Source of the DNA: an uncultured Collinsella sp.
GTDB lineage: Bacteria; Actinomycetota; Coriobacteriia; Coriobacteriales; Coriobacteriaceae
DNA length: 29,939 nt
Reading direction: 5' to 3'
Assembly: GCA_902488525.1 (NCBI GenBank)
Contig: CABTWP010000024.1
Location: 1 to 29,939 of the forward strand
The notes below the pieces were generated by a model, which saw only the letters and a list, made by a program, of their open reading frames with translations, searched no databases and was not told the origin of the DNA. Shown here in pieces: positions 8,296 to 15,510 of this stretch. Within the stretch, counting starts at the first letter, position 1, and each line of letters opens with the position of its first letter. A program made the position numbers and the translations under genes.

Positions 8296-8967
8296 CTACA
8301 CCAGTACGTCAGCAAGCGGACGCTTGGGCACGTGATGCATCTGTGCTTCATCGCGCCAGTAATTGATAGAGCCATCCGGGTTGGAGTCGATCGCGTCGAT
8401 CACCTGCGTCTCGGCCGGAACGCCAAACGCCATAATCAGCTTGAGCTCATACTTGTCGTTATCGAGCCCCATGGCATCGATCGCGTGGGGCGTAAAGGCC
8501 TTGAACATGCAGGCTGCCACCTCGGGCGTGGCGCTGCGAGCGGCGAGCATCATCGTCTGGGCAGCAATGCCGGTGTCGACCTCGGTGATGGGCGCGGCGG
8601 GCTTACCCGGAACAGCGCGCTCGGCAAGAATCGCGATGTAGCCGGTCGGGCGCTCGCCCTCATCGGGACCCGGCCAGTCCTTAAGCGCGCCGGCCCACGC
8701 GAGCTCATCAAATACGCGCGCGCAGTCCTCTGCACCGCTCACCACATGAAAGCGCAGGCGCTGAGCGTTGGCGCCGCAAGGGGCCAGGTGTGCCAGCTCC
8801 GCCAGCTCGAGCAAAAACTCGCGCGGTACGCGCATGGACTCGTCAAATCGGCGGCACGTGCGGGCGCGGCGGACCAGCGTGTCAAACGTGTCCAGGCCAA
8901 GCTTTTCGCAACCCTGCTTTGCCATCGACTCGGCGCTTACCGGCGCTGCGGGAACTGTTTCGTTCAT
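8296..8967 (-). CDS. Nitroreductase family protein (FMN-dependent)
   Basis: A 223-residue nitroreductase-fold protein. RRARTCRRFDESMRVP corresponds to the family's FMN-phosphate-binding Arg cluster, and LAPCGANAQRLRFHVV matches the 'AP-S-G-x-N-x-Q-x-W-R-F' motif. GIAAQTMMLAA and a C-terminal 'MAFGVP' segment fit the rest of the fold. Such enzymes use NAD(P)H and FMN to reduce nitro, quinone or other acceptors. The start at 8967 is preceded by GGGGGTCC; the frame is open further upstream but with no plausible site. A DtxR/IdeR-like palindrome lies 29-47 nt before the start codon, suggesting iron or metal control. Confidence 0.8.
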   Translation of the reverse strand: MNETVPAAPVSAESMAKQGCEKLGLDTFDTLVRRARTCRRFDESMRVPREFLLELAELAHLAPCGANAQRLRFHVVSGAEDCARVFDELAWAGALKDWPGPDEGERPTGYIAILAERAVPGKPAAPITEVDTGIAAQTMMLAARSATPEVAACMFKAFTPHAIDAMGLDNDKYELKLIMAFGVPAETQVIDAIDSNPDGSINYWRDEAQMHHVPKRPLADVLV

Positions 8968-8995
8968 AGGGACCCCCAATTTCGGGCAATTGTTC

Positions 8996-9014
8996 TTAGG
9001 AAAATCTAACCTAA
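8996..9014. promoter_or_regulatory. DtxR/IdeR-like box upstream of the nitroreductase
   Basis: The 19-nt site TTAGGAAAATCTAACCTAA has TTAGG and CCTAA arms nine bases apart. It matches the classic iron box (TTAGGTTAGSCTAACCTAA) at 15 of 19 positions. On the minus strand it overlaps a possible -10 (TTAGAT) placed 17 nt after a TTCGTT. The match is by eye; the regulator is inferred. Confidence 0.5.
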
Positions 9015-9202
9015 AACGTAGGCAATAACGAACAGGGCTGCAATGTTCTACACCTGTTGAATAGAAAATCGCGACGTGGGGAACAACGGAAGCAATTCGG
9101 GGCCTTTGGGTTACGTTTCGCCCTCCCCGACCCATACGCCAGCGCCTTTAGGCGATACTGGTTGTAACGATCAAGGCTTACGCCGCACGGAAAGGAGACA
9201 TT

Positions 9203-9805
9203 ATGGGCATCTTTAAGAACGATGACCAAAAATCGAGCCAGTTTGGATTTGACGAGAAAAGCATGGCAGGCAAGGCCGTCAAGGCCGTGCGCTGGATTTA
9301 CGCCATCACGGGCGTCTTGGCGCTCGTCGCCGGCATCGCACTGCTGTTTGCGCCCGCCAAGTCCCTCGTCTTCCTAACGACCGTCTTGGGCTTCTACTTT
9401 GTGATCACGGCCGCGATCAGGCTGTTTACCGCTGTTTTCGAGCCACTGCTGCCCACCGGCTGGCGCGTGACGAGCATCATCTCCAACCTACTCATTATCT
9501 TGGGCGGCGTCATAATCCTGCGCAACCAGGCCTTCTCGACCGCGACGCTCACCACGATGGTGGTTATCGTGGCCGGCTTTGGCTGGATCGTCGAAGGTGT
9601 CATGTCCATTCTGGAGTCCGAGCTTTCGTCCAACCGTGCCCTCGCCATCCTGAGCGGCGCGCTCTCCATCATCGCCGGCATGTTCGTGTTTATCTATCCG
9701 CTGTGGTCGGCCAAGATGCTCGTCATCTTTAGCGGCGCCGCACTACTGGTGTTTGGCGTAACGCTGATTGTTCGCGCTATTCAATTTGGCAAACTGGTGC
9801 ACTAG
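9203..9805 (+). CDS. HdeD/DUF308 family membrane protein
   Basis: A 200-residue integral membrane protein with about six hydrophobic helices after a 25-residue polar N terminus. It shows the two- to three-fold repeat of the DUF308 family: short helix pairs such as IYAITGVLALVAGIALLF and ALAILSGALSIIAGMFVF, each followed by a 'P' and a second helix. HdeD, the best-known member, is linked to acid resistance in enterobacteria; no function can be assigned here. The ATG follows a strong GGAAAGGAGA site. Its stop codon directly abuts the start of the DUF188 gene, so the two are translationally linked. Confidence 0.8.
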   Translation: MGIFKNDDQKSSQFGFDEKSMAGKAVKAVRWIYAITGVLALVAGIALLFAPAKSLVFLTTVLGFYFVITAAIRLFTAVFEPLLPTGWRVTSIISNLLIILGGVIILRNQAFSTATLTTMVVIVAGFGWIVEGVMSILESELSSNRALAILSGALSIIAGMFVFIYPLWSAKMLVIFSGAALLVFGVTLIVRAIQFGKLVH

Positions 9806-10288
9806 ATGCCGCGAACGCTCTTTATTGATGCAGACGCCTGCCCGGTCACGCGCGAGTCGATTGACTGCGCGCGGCGGGCGGGCGTCGCCGTCGTTATCGC
9901 CGGCAACAGCACACAGAACCTGGAACGCCACATTCGCCGCGACGATCCGCGCGACGTCGAGCATGCGCGACGCGGATTTTGGGTCACGACGCTCGATGTG
10001 AGCGTGGGCGCCGACAGCGCCGACTTTGCCATTGTCGAACGCCTGCAGGCGGGCGATGTAGTCGTGACGCAGGACATTGGCTTGGCGAGCATGGTGCTCG
10101 GGCGCGATGCCGCCGCCATCGGCGTGCGCGGGCGCGTCTACGATAAGGCGACCATCGACATGCAACTGTTTATTCGCCACGAGGAAAAGAAGGTGCGCCG
10201 CGCCGGCGGTCGCACTCGCGGTCCGGCGGCATTTACCAGCGAAGACCGGGCCCGCTTTAAGCGCAACCTCACCGAGCTGCTGCGCTAA
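9806..10288 (+). CDS. YaiI/YqxD family protein (DUF188)
   Basis: A 160-residue protein with all main DUF188 signatures: FIDADACPVTRE near the N terminus, VVIAGNSTQ, VGADSADFAIVERLQAGDVVVTQDIGLA and a basic C-terminal part GGRTRGPAAFTSEDRARF. The conserved Asp residues and PIN-like arrangement suggest a metal-dependent nuclease-type fold, but no activity is established for the family as far as I recall. The start codon follows the preceding stop with no gap, so translation is likely coupled with the HdeD-like gene. A strong terminator follows at once. Confidence 0.9.
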   Translation: MPRTLFIDADACPVTRESIDCARRAGVAVVIAGNSTQNLERHIRRDDPRDVEHARRGFWVTTLDVSVGADSADFAIVERLQAGDVVVTQDIGLASMVLGRDAAAIGVRGRVYDKATIDMQLFIRHEEKKVRRAGGRTRGPAAFTSEDRARFKRNLTELLR

Positions 10289-10290
10289 CC

Positions 10291-10330
10291 AAGGTAGATT
10301 TTCGGGACATGCCCGGAAATCTACCTTTTT
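10291..10330 (+). terminator. Rho-independent terminator after the DUF188 gene
   Basis: A 16-bp stem (10291-10306 with 10312-10327, one G-U) around loop ACATG runs into a T-rich tail. It begins 2 nt after the stop codon. Confidence 0.9.
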
Positions 10331-10370
10331 GTTTTGCGCGGTGTGAGCGCTCGGAATCCATGGCTCAACA

Positions 10371-10444
10371 AAAACGGGCTTCAAAATGCCATGCGTCGCC
10401 GCATTGCGCAGGCGCCGAGCATGGCTATTTGAAGCCCATTTTTT
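10371..10444. terminator. Bidirectional hairpin terminator
   Basis: Arms GGGCTTCAAAATGCCATGC (10376-10394) and GCATGGCTATTTGAAGCCC (10419-10437) pair with one mismatch. T-runs flank both sides: ATTTTTT on the plus strand and CGTTTTTG on the minus strand. It lies just after the stop of the minus-strand exporter, which it should terminate. Confidence 0.85.
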
Positions 10445-10452
10445 AGGCCTAC

Positions 10453-11553
10453 TTAGAGGCCGAAGGCGGATAGGATAAGGCCCCAGCCGGCGCCGATGAC
10501 GTACATCATGACCAGGAACACGGCGTTTTCACGAGCGCTGCGGTTGGTGCGGAACAGGACAAGATAGCCCACGCCGGCGGAAATGAGCGTGCCGGCGAGC
10601 ATCGGCGCCAGCTGTAGCGCGCCCTCCAGGTACAGCTGCGTAATGACCACGCTGGCCGAGCAGTTGGGGATCAGGCCGACGAGTGCCGAGCCCAAGACGG
10701 CGAGCGTCTCGTTGCCACGCAGGAACTGCTCGATCGCGGACTCTCCGAAGGTCTCGAGCACGGCAACTAGAATCAGCGTCACCAGGAAAATAAAAACCGA
10801 AACCTGCACGGTGTGCGAGATCGCGCTGCGGATAATCGACAGGACGGGCGCACCTTCGTGGGAGTGACCGTGGTCGTGCCCATGGCCGTGGTGGTGCTCA
10901 TGCTCGCCTGCGTGACCGTGGTCATGGCTGTGTCCGTGGTCGCGCTCGTGTTCATCTTCATCATCATCGCAACCGCAATGGTCGCGCTCGCACAACTCGT
11001 GGATGTGGTCGGCGCTCACGCCCGCCTCGGCCACTTCATCAATGATGTCGCCCCCGGTATGGTCGTCGTGCGCGCAGTTCACATGAGCCGGATTGGCAGC
11101 GGTCCCCAGCACGGTACGGCGAATCGCCGCATGCGCGCGGGAATTACGACGAAGGCCGCGGATAGCCGCGTCCACGATAAAGCCCGTGACCAGCGCGATC
11201 AGTGCCTTCGAAGCCAAAAGCATCGCCATGGTCTGCACGGGCACCTGCTCGGCGAGCAACAGCGGCAGCATCTCATCGGAGGTCGAGAGGAACACGGCGA
11301 CCAGCGTGCCCAGCGTCACGACACGGCCGGCGTACAGCGTTGCTGCCATGGCCGAAAATCCGCACTGCGGCACAATGCCCAGCAGCGAGCCAGCCACGGG
11401 ACCCGCAGCGCCGGCGCGCTTGATAGCGCCGTTGACGCGGTCGCCCGCAACGTGCTCAAGTGTCTCGAGAGCAAGATACGTCACCAACAAAAACGGCGCC
11501 AGCGAGAGCGTGTCCTTGCCGGCGTCGAGCAGAATATCAATCAGCAAATCCAT
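10453..11553 (-). CDS. Putative manganese/heavy-metal exporter, 10-TM permease with His-rich loop
   Basis: A 366-residue membrane protein with two sets of about five helices joined by a long cytosolic or periplasm-facing loop. The loop, roughly residues 157-232, is packed with His, Asp and Glu in repeated H-G-H and D-H-G-H units and should bind divalent metal. Each half carries a related motif, IVPQCGFSAMA near 60-70 and LIPNCSASVVI in the second half. This matches the family annotated as 'putative manganese transporter' or 10-TM heavy-metal exporter (ArsP_2/DUF2899, from memory). Metal specificity is inferred. A TTGGCA-16-TACAAT promoter with an overlapping inverted repeat lies upstream, consistent with metal-responsive control. 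Confidence 0.75.
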   Translation of the reverse strand: MDLLIDILLDAGKDTLSLAPFLLVTYLALETLEHVAGDRVNGAIKRAGAAGPVAGSLLGIVPQCGFSAMAATLYAGRVVTLGTLVAVFLSTSDEMLPLLLAEQVPVQTMAMLLASKALIALVTGFIVDAAIRGLRRNSRAHAAIRRTVLGTAANPAHVNCAHDDHTGGDIIDEVAEAGVSADHIHELCERDHCGCDDDEDEHERDHGHSHDHGHAGEHEHHHGHGHDHGHSHEGAPVLSIIRSAISHTVQVSVFIFLVTLILVAVLETFGESAIEQFLRGNETLAVLGSALVGLIPNCSASVVITQLYLEGALQLAPMLAGTLISAGVGYLVLFRTNRSARENAVFLVMMYVIGAGWGLILSAFGL

Positions 11554-11596
11554 GACGGATGGAACCTTTCATGTCTTTCGGCAGCATTGTAAAAGT

Positions 11597-11652
11597 CCTA
11601 GCGGTCAACTAGGGTATTGTAGTTGTCCTAGGCGCGATGCCAATAGTTGCCC
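11597..11652 (-). promoter_or_regulatory. Promoter and operator-like repeats of the putative Mn exporter
   Basis: On the minus strand, TTGGCA (11638-11643) and TACAAT (11616-11621) are 16 nt apart, giving a good sigma-A-type promoter. Over its -10 and start region lies an imperfect palindrome with arms GGTCAACTA and TAGTTGTCC (11603-11629) and outer CCTAG repeats. Another AGTTGCCC sits at 11645-11652. The AGTTNNCC element recurs three times upstream of the MntR-like gene, which suggests shared control. Confidence 0.55.
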
Positions 11653-11725
11653 ATGGTAAACTATCATCTCGCCATAACTCAATGCCACCGAGCCGCGCGA
11701 CACGGCCCGTCCAAGGAGCAGTTAT

Positions 11726-12694
11726 ATGAACGTTTCACAAGCACTCGAATACGAGCGCCAGCCGTTTATTCCCATGTTTATCTATGGCGATCACGGCGCC
11801 ATGGAGTCCGAGCGCCAGAAGGGCGAGGAGGCCCTTAAGGTGCTCGAAACCGAGTACTTTACCGCCGAGGGCGACCCCAGCTTCGACTTTGCCACCGTGC
11901 GCGACCTGGCTGACCGCAACCGCGACCTGTGCGACCAGATTGGCGAGGCGCGCCTGCGCAACGTGACGCCCGCGACGCTTTCGCGCGGCCTGTCCGATGC
12001 CGACACCTGCGCCGCCATCGGCAAGATGCAAAAGCGCACCGCCGCGTCGGTCATGCGCGAGATCCGCGGCGACCGCGACGCGCTCGGCGTGGCCTACGCC
12101 CGCAAGCCCATCCAGGGCACCGTGCTCGGTATCGACATCGAGACCACCGGCCGTGCACCCGAGCGCGGTTATATCATCAATGTGGGTTGGGAAATCATGG
12201 AGCTCACCAGCGACGCCGTCCCGCACGACGCCGAGGCGCACTACTGCGGTTTGCCCGACATCTACCGCGGCGAGGATGTGCCGTTGTCGAATATCCACCA
12301 CATCACCTGGGACGACATCGACGGCAAAAAGCCATTCCGCGAGAACAAGGAACTGCAGAAGCAGCTGCTCAAGCTTATGAAGAAGTACCCGTACATGGCG
12401 CACAACGCCGCCTTTGAGGACAGTTGGTTCAAGATCCACCTGGACGGTTACGCCGAGGCACGCCGCGCCGGCAAGATCATCGTCATCGACTCGCGCCAGA
12501 TCTGCCGCAGCCTGGATGCCGACGTCCGCTCGCTCCCCCGCGAATCCGCGCCCGCCGCACTCGAGAACTGGGCGCGCCGCCGTGGAACCCTCGCCGCCGA
12601 CGCCAACGAGCAGCACCTGGGCCTCGACGACACCGACCTCATGCTCCGCACGGTTCAGGCCGAGTTCAACCTCAAGAACCTATTCGCGAAATAA
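11726..12694 (+). CDS. DnaQ-like 3'-5' exonuclease domain protein (DEDDh)
   Basis: A 322-residue protein with an N-terminal part of about 130 residues of unknown fold, followed by an RNase H-like exonuclease domain. The domain has ExoI GIDIETTG (Asp137, Glu139), ExoII MAHNAAFEDSWF (acid near 231-232) and ExoIII HLGLDD (His297, Asp302), the DEDDh arrangement. It should cleave nucleotides from a DNA or RNA 3' end with two metal ions. Whether it works in repair, RNA processing or another role is open. An AAGGAG lies 6 nt before the ATG. The gene is divergent from the putative Mn exporter and followed by a terminator at 12761. Confidence 0.8.
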   Translation: MNVSQALEYERQPFIPMFIYGDHGAMESERQKGEEALKVLETEYFTAEGDPSFDFATVRDLADRNRDLCDQIGEARLRNVTPATLSRGLSDADTCAAIGKMQKRTAASVMREIRGDRDALGVAYARKPIQGTVLGIDIETTGRAPERGYIINVGWEIMELTSDAVPHDAEAHYCGLPDIYRGEDVPLSNIHHITWDDIDGKKPFRENKELQKQLLKLMKKYPYMAHNAAFEDSWFKIHLDGYAEARRAGKIIVIDSRQICRSLDADVRSLPRESAPAALENWARRRGTLAADANEQHLGLDDTDLMLRTVQAEFNLKNLFAK

Positions 12695-12760
12695 CCGATC
12701 CATCTGCGGGAGCGCCTGCCAGGCACAGCGCAATCCGTCTGGGCACACCGACACGCAGTA

Positions 12761-12797
12761 AACTAGGGCGCAGCCTTATGGCTGCACCCTAGTTTTC
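12761..12797 (+). terminator. Rho-independent terminator after the exonuclease gene
   Basis: AACTAGGG and GCAGCC pair with GGCTGC and CCCTAGTT around a TTAT loop with one internal mismatch, and are followed by TTTTC. It lies 67 nt after the stop. Confidence 0.8.
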
Positions 12798-12842
12798 ATC
12801 AAAACGAGCAAATACGCGTGCTTCACATAGTCGGCAGGTTGG

Positions 12843-12871
12843 CCCACCTACATTTTTCGAGTTGTTCGGCC
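12843..12871 (-). repeat. 29-nt motif, copy A
   Basis: Read on the minus strand it begins GGCCGAACAACTCG and ends ATGTAGGTGGG. It matches copy C at 26 of 29 positions and copies B and D at 23 of 29. With copy B it forms an inverted pair, GGCC ends facing inward, 132 nt apart. Confidence 0.75.
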
Positions 12872-13003
12872 AGCTGAACCACTAGTCAAGGCCCCTTGAA
12901 CCGCAATCGAAGCTAAAATCGCCTTAATTTCGCAACCAAGCCCATAAATCTACCTGAATCAATTCGAATAGGACGTTGCGATCGCACCATTTGTATAGGA
13001 TAA

Positions 13004-13033
13004 GGCCGAATAACTCAAATTATGTTGGTGAGG
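13004..13033 (+). repeat. 29-nt motif, copy B
   Basis: Begins GGCCGAATAACTCA and ends ATGTTGGTGAGG. It is the plus-strand partner of copy A, 211 nt upstream of the preferred nuclease start. The ATG inside it opens a longer in-frame reading of the nuclease gene, which I consider untranslated. Confidence 0.75.
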
Positions 13034-13243
13034 CATCTGAGCGGTCGGCAAAAACGCTTAGAAGCTACGAATCCGCAACTAAAGTTCATCAAAAAGGGGC
13101 AGCCGGCAGAAACCTCCCCAGCCAAAGCTGCTCCCTCAATACGACAGCTCAAAAGCCCACCGTTCGCAGAAGATAAGCCGCGCCCCAATACCGTTGCCCG
13201 AAGTTTCGGGCGTATGCGGCGTCCGCTATGCCATCATGCGCGT

Positions 13244-14452
13244 ATGGGAATCATTCTGTCACATACCACGGCACGCGCTGTATACCAAACAGCCAACTCG
13301 CTCGCAAGCTACGCGACCGGTCCCATACCTATGGAAAAGATCAGGGTGTCTGCGCCGACCACGTCCGACCTGGAAGCGGCACGAGCATGGCTCAACAGAA
13401 AGAATGTCGATTCTGAACGTATCCATGTGCTGACGTTTTCCAATAATGCCAAAAGGCACCGCAAGGGCTGCATCTGCCACTGCACGCGCTATACGTTTGA
13501 TGCAGAAAGCTACCTAGAACTCGAGCCGAACGTCTACATCGTCGATATCAAGCTGTGCGCGTTAGAAGCAACAGCCGACCTCAACCTTTCGGAGCTCGTT
13601 GAGTATTACTTTGAAATCTGCGGCTCCTACGCGCTTGGAACGTCCGACGAAACTCAATATCGCGAGCGCCCAGCCCTAACCAGCGTTGAAGAGCTCAGAG
13701 CCTTCTTTTCAGAGGCACCGGGGTATCGTGGATCTAATAAAGCACTTAAGGCACTTTCTTATGTACACGAAGGCTGTCGCTCCCCACTCGAAACGGCGTT
13801 TGTCATGATGCTGACAATGCCCAAGTCAATGGGTGGCTTAGCCATACGCGCTATCAAAACGGATTATCCGATCCCAGTCCCCAAAAGATACGCCGCCCTA
13901 ACGCGACGGACGGTTTTCTACCTCGACGCGCTGCTCGAAAATTCGATGACCGATATCGAATACAACGGTTTTTACCACGACGAACCCGAGCAGCAATCAA
14001 TTGACGAGGAGCGCCGAAACACGCTGCGAAACATGGGATATGCCGTTATCACGGTTAATCGTCATTCGTTTTTCAAGCAGTCCGCTTTTAAACGGGTCAT
14101 GGAAGCGATTCGCATTCGCGAGAAGATATGGCCCGGTCGACTCCCGGATAACTTCGCCATCCTGCAAGAAACTCTTCGTCAATTTGTCTTGCGGCGCTAC
14201 TTCGAATACGGTCGCCGCGTCCTGGAGACACTCAAAGAAGAAGAGGCCGCCAAGCGCGAAATTGCAAGCCAATATCCGCAAGCTGATGACCCGAGCATCA
14301 ACGATGTGCCCGAACCCGACGACATGCAACACGTCGGGGCCCTTGCTGAGGAAATCAATGGGGCTTGGGAATGCGACATGTTCGCAAAAATCGATGAAAA
14401 CCGCACGGAAGACGACACGATTATTGATCTAATTGAGAATTCGCTCTTCTAA
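13244..14452 (+). CDS. PD-(D/E)XK-like nuclease-domain protein (AbiEi/DUF559-style), coriobacterial type
   Basis: A 402-residue protein of a type I recall as common in Coriobacteriia but uncharacterised. The N-terminal half begins GIILSHTTARAVY, has a Cys-rich GCICHC (residues 75-80), and contains 'LSELVEYYFEICGSYAL' and SPLETAFVMML (Glu183). The second part resembles DUF559/Vsr-like endonucleases: RRTVFYLDALL (Asp228), DIEYNGFYHD (Glu239, His245) and DEERRNTLRNMGYAVITV. The last 130 residues are helical and charged. The start is uncertain: no good ribosome-binding site precedes 13244, and another ATG at 13214 is possible. Base composition is AT-richer than flanking genes, which suggests transfer. 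No partner antitoxin, methylase or helicase is adjacent. Inverted 29-nt motif pairs flank both sides. Confidence 0.6.
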   Translation: MGIILSHTTARAVYQTANSLASYATGPIPMEKIRVSAPTTSDLEAARAWLNRKNVDSERIHVLTFSNNAKRHRKGCICHCTRYTFDAESYLELEPNVYIVDIKLCALEATADLNLSELVEYYFEICGSYALGTSDETQYRERPALTSVEELRAFFSEAPGYRGSNKALKALSYVHEGCRSPLETAFVMMLTMPKSMGGLAIRAIKTDYPIPVPKRYAALTRRTVFYLDALLENSMTDIEYNGFYHDEPEQQSIDEERRNTLRNMGYAVITVNRHSFFKQSAFKRVMEAIRIREKIWPGRLPDNFAILQETLRQFVLRRYFEYGRRVLETLKEEEAAKREIASQYPQADDPSINDVPEPDDMQHVGALAEEINGAWECDMFAKIDENRTEDDTIIDLIENSLF

Positions 14453-14470
14453 AGGCGATCTCTGCGGATG

Positions 14471-14499
14471 TCCACCTACATTTTTCGACTTATTCGGCC
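14471..14499 (-). repeat. 29-nt motif, copy C
   Basis: On the minus strand it begins GGCCGAATAAGTCG and ends ATGTAGGTGGA; 26 of 29 match copy A. It starts 18 nt after the nuclease stop codon and is in the same orientation as copy A. Confidence 0.75.
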
Positions 14500-14525
14500 A
14501 CCGATGTGCCAGATTGGCTGCAGCA

Positions 14526-14633
14526 ATGCTCAATATAACTTTAGATAAAACTGATTCTGCAGAAACTCCCGTAGAGGAAGAACTGATTCTCGCGGTATTT
14601 GACACGATAAAGTACAAATATGAACAGTTCTAA
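14526..14633 (+). CDS. Doubtful 35-residue ORF between motif copies C and D
   Basis: A short frame from MLNITLDKTDSAET to a charged end IKYKYEQF. The composition is protein-like, but there is no ribosome-binding site and no recognisable family. It could be the remnant of a gene removed from this island, or chance. Confidence 0.15.
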   Translation: MLNITLDKTDSAETPVEEELILAVFDTIKYKYEQF

Positions 14634-14663
14634 TGCTTCTCAAGGTGGCTTTCTTAGCATGCT

Positions 14664-14692
14664 AGCCGAACATCTCGAAATATGTTGGCGAG
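14664..14692 (+). repeat. 29-nt motif, copy D
   Basis: Begins AGCCGAACATCTCG and ends ATGTTGGCGAG; 23 of 29 match copy A. It is the plus-strand partner of copy C, with inward GGCC-type ends 164 nt apart. It shares the ATGTTGG ending with copy B. Confidence 0.7.
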
Positions 14693-14767
14693 CATTGCGT
14701 CGATGTCTCCCAACCCACAGAAAATCGCAGAAGCGGCAAGCAGTCATCGAAATTAACGCAAATTGTA

Positions 14768-14795
14768 TTGACATATGAACATACACTCATATAAT
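14768..14795 (+). promoter_or_regulatory. Consensus promoter of the zinc-efflux operon
   Basis: TTGACA (14768-14773) and TATAAT (14790-14795) are both perfect and lie 16 nt apart. Operator 1 fills the space between them, so a bound repressor would block RNA polymerase directly. Confidence 0.85.
14773..14792. promoter_or_regulatory. ArsR/SmtB-type operator 1
   Basis: ATATGA-N8-TCATAT palindrome between the -35 and -10 of the operon promoter. The half-site TGAAC fits zinc-sensing ArsR-family operators. Centre-to-centre distance to operator 2 is 35 bp. Confidence 0.8.
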
Positions 14796-14807
14796 CGAAA
14801 GCAAGTT

Positions 14808-14827
14808 ATATGAGCGCATGTTCATAT
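14808..14827. promoter_or_regulatory. ArsR/SmtB-type operator 2
   Basis: A second ATATGA-N8-TCATAT palindrome just downstream of the predicted transcription start and directly before the AAAGGA site of the regulator gene. Confidence 0.8.
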
Positions 14828-14841
14828 GAAAGGATATTGCA

Positions 14842-15207
14842 ATGAGCATCCGCGTTGATGAAACGAAACCCGACATCGAGGCCACCGAACCCGCGATCCC
14901 CACCACCTGCTCGCCCGAGGACCTTCCCGACGAGGAACTTCTCTACGACCTCGCCGACCTGTTCAAGGTCTTCAGCGACACCACGCGTATCAAGATCCTT
15001 TACGCCCTCATGGGCCGCGAGCTCTGCGTGGCAGACATCGCCGAAGCGACCGAAACCTCGCAGTCGGCAGTATCGCACCAGCTGCGCACACTCAAGCAGT
15101 CGCACCTGGTTAAATTCCGGCGCGACGGGCGCAATATCCTCTACTCGCTCGCCGACGACCACGTCTACACCATGCTCAACCAGGGCATGAGCCACATCTG
15201 CGAATAG
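14842..15207 (+). CDS. ArsR/SmtB-family zinc-responsive repressor
   Basis: A 121-residue winged-helix repressor. The recognition helix region is ETSQSAVSHQLRTLKQSHLV, followed by the wing FRRDGRNILYSL. The C-terminal helix has the complete alpha-5 zinc site D-x-H-x10-H-x2-E: Asp105, His107, His118 and Glu121, with spacing exactly as in SmtB/CzrA. The alpha-3 region reads ELCVADI, keeping one Cys of the CadC ELCVC site, so a mixed sensing range is possible. It should bind the ATATGA-N8-TCATAT operators before its own gene and before the ATPase, and leave them when zinc (or cadmium) binds. An AAAGGA lies 7 nt before the ATG. Confidence 0.92.
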   Translation: MSIRVDETKPDIEATEPAIPTTCSPEDLPDEELLYDLADLFKVFSDTTRIKILYALMGRELCVADIAEATETSQSAVSHQLRTLKQSHLVKFRRDGRNILYSLADDHVYTMLNQGMSHICE

Positions 15208-15270
15208 CAGCCAACCACGGTACCAGCGCGGCCTGCACCCAAGCCGCAAATACAGGGAAAGGAACCCACC

Positions 15271-15489
15271 ATGAAAAAGCAGTTTAAGCTCGATGAGATC
15301 GACTGCGCCAACTGTGCGCGCGAGCTTCAGGACGAGCTGGCCAAGCTCGAGGGCGTCAAATCCGTGTCCGTCAACTTTATGACCCAGAAGTTGACGCTCG
15401 AGGCCGATGACGCCGAGTTCGACGAGGTCCTCGACCGCGTTGTGGAGTTCACCGCCGACGCCGAGCCGGACTGCGAGATTATTCTCTAG
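15271..15489 (+). CDS. Stand-alone HMA heavy-metal-binding protein
   Basis: A 72-residue ferredoxin-like heavy-metal-associated domain with the CxxC site DCANC (Cys12, Cys15). It follows the ArsR gene after 63 nt and has an AAAGGA ribosome-binding site. Acidic residues after the Cys pair and a C-terminal DCEIIL suggest zinc or cadmium rather than copper, though this is inference. The next gene, the metal ATPase, lacks an HMA domain of its own, so this protein is probably the ATPase's detached metal-binding domain or metallochaperone. Confidence 0.88.
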   Translation: MKKQFKLDEIDCANCARELQDELAKLEGVKSVSVNFMTQKLTLEADDAEFDEVLDRVVEFTADAEPDCEIIL

Positions 15490-15510
15490 CCCAGGTTTAC
15501 GCCAACCTGC

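Larger units (their letters stand above)
12695..13243. other. Intergenic region upstream of the nuclease-like gene
   Basis: This 549-nt stretch is clearly AT-richer than its left neighbour. It holds a terminator (12761-12797), 29-nt motif copy A (minus, 12843-12871) and copy B (plus, 13004-13033). It also holds a perfect palindrome GCCCGAA-GT-TTCGGGC at 13196-13211, 33 nt before the nuclease-like start and a possible operator. A weak promoter may be TTGCGA at 12976 with GGATAA around 12998. The nuclease frame is open back to 13022, but that part looks non-coding. No other gene is supported. Confidence 0.6.
14453..14841. other. Intergenic region between the nuclease-like gene and the zinc operon
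   Basis: This 389-nt AT-rich stretch holds motif copies C (minus, 14471-14499) and D (plus, 14664-14692). A doubtful 35-codon frame (14526-14633) lies between them. It ends with the consensus promoter and two operators of the ArsR-type gene (14768-14827). The DNA between C and D does not resemble that between A and B. Confidence 0.6.

Noticed and set aside
11591..11660. A manganese (yybP-ykoY) riboswitch before the exporter
   Set aside because: The leader is only about 56 nt and lacks the conserved loops. An operator explains the palindrome better.
13022..13243. An N-terminal extension of the nuclease-like protein starting in motif copy B
   Set aside because: The encoded 74 residues are low in structure and rich in Lys, Pro and Arg. 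Family members, as I recall them, start with an LSH motif as at 13244. The choice is not certain.
12843..14692. A CRISPR array
   Set aside because: Only four diverged copies in two orientations with long unrelated spacers and a gene between them; no direct-repeat array.
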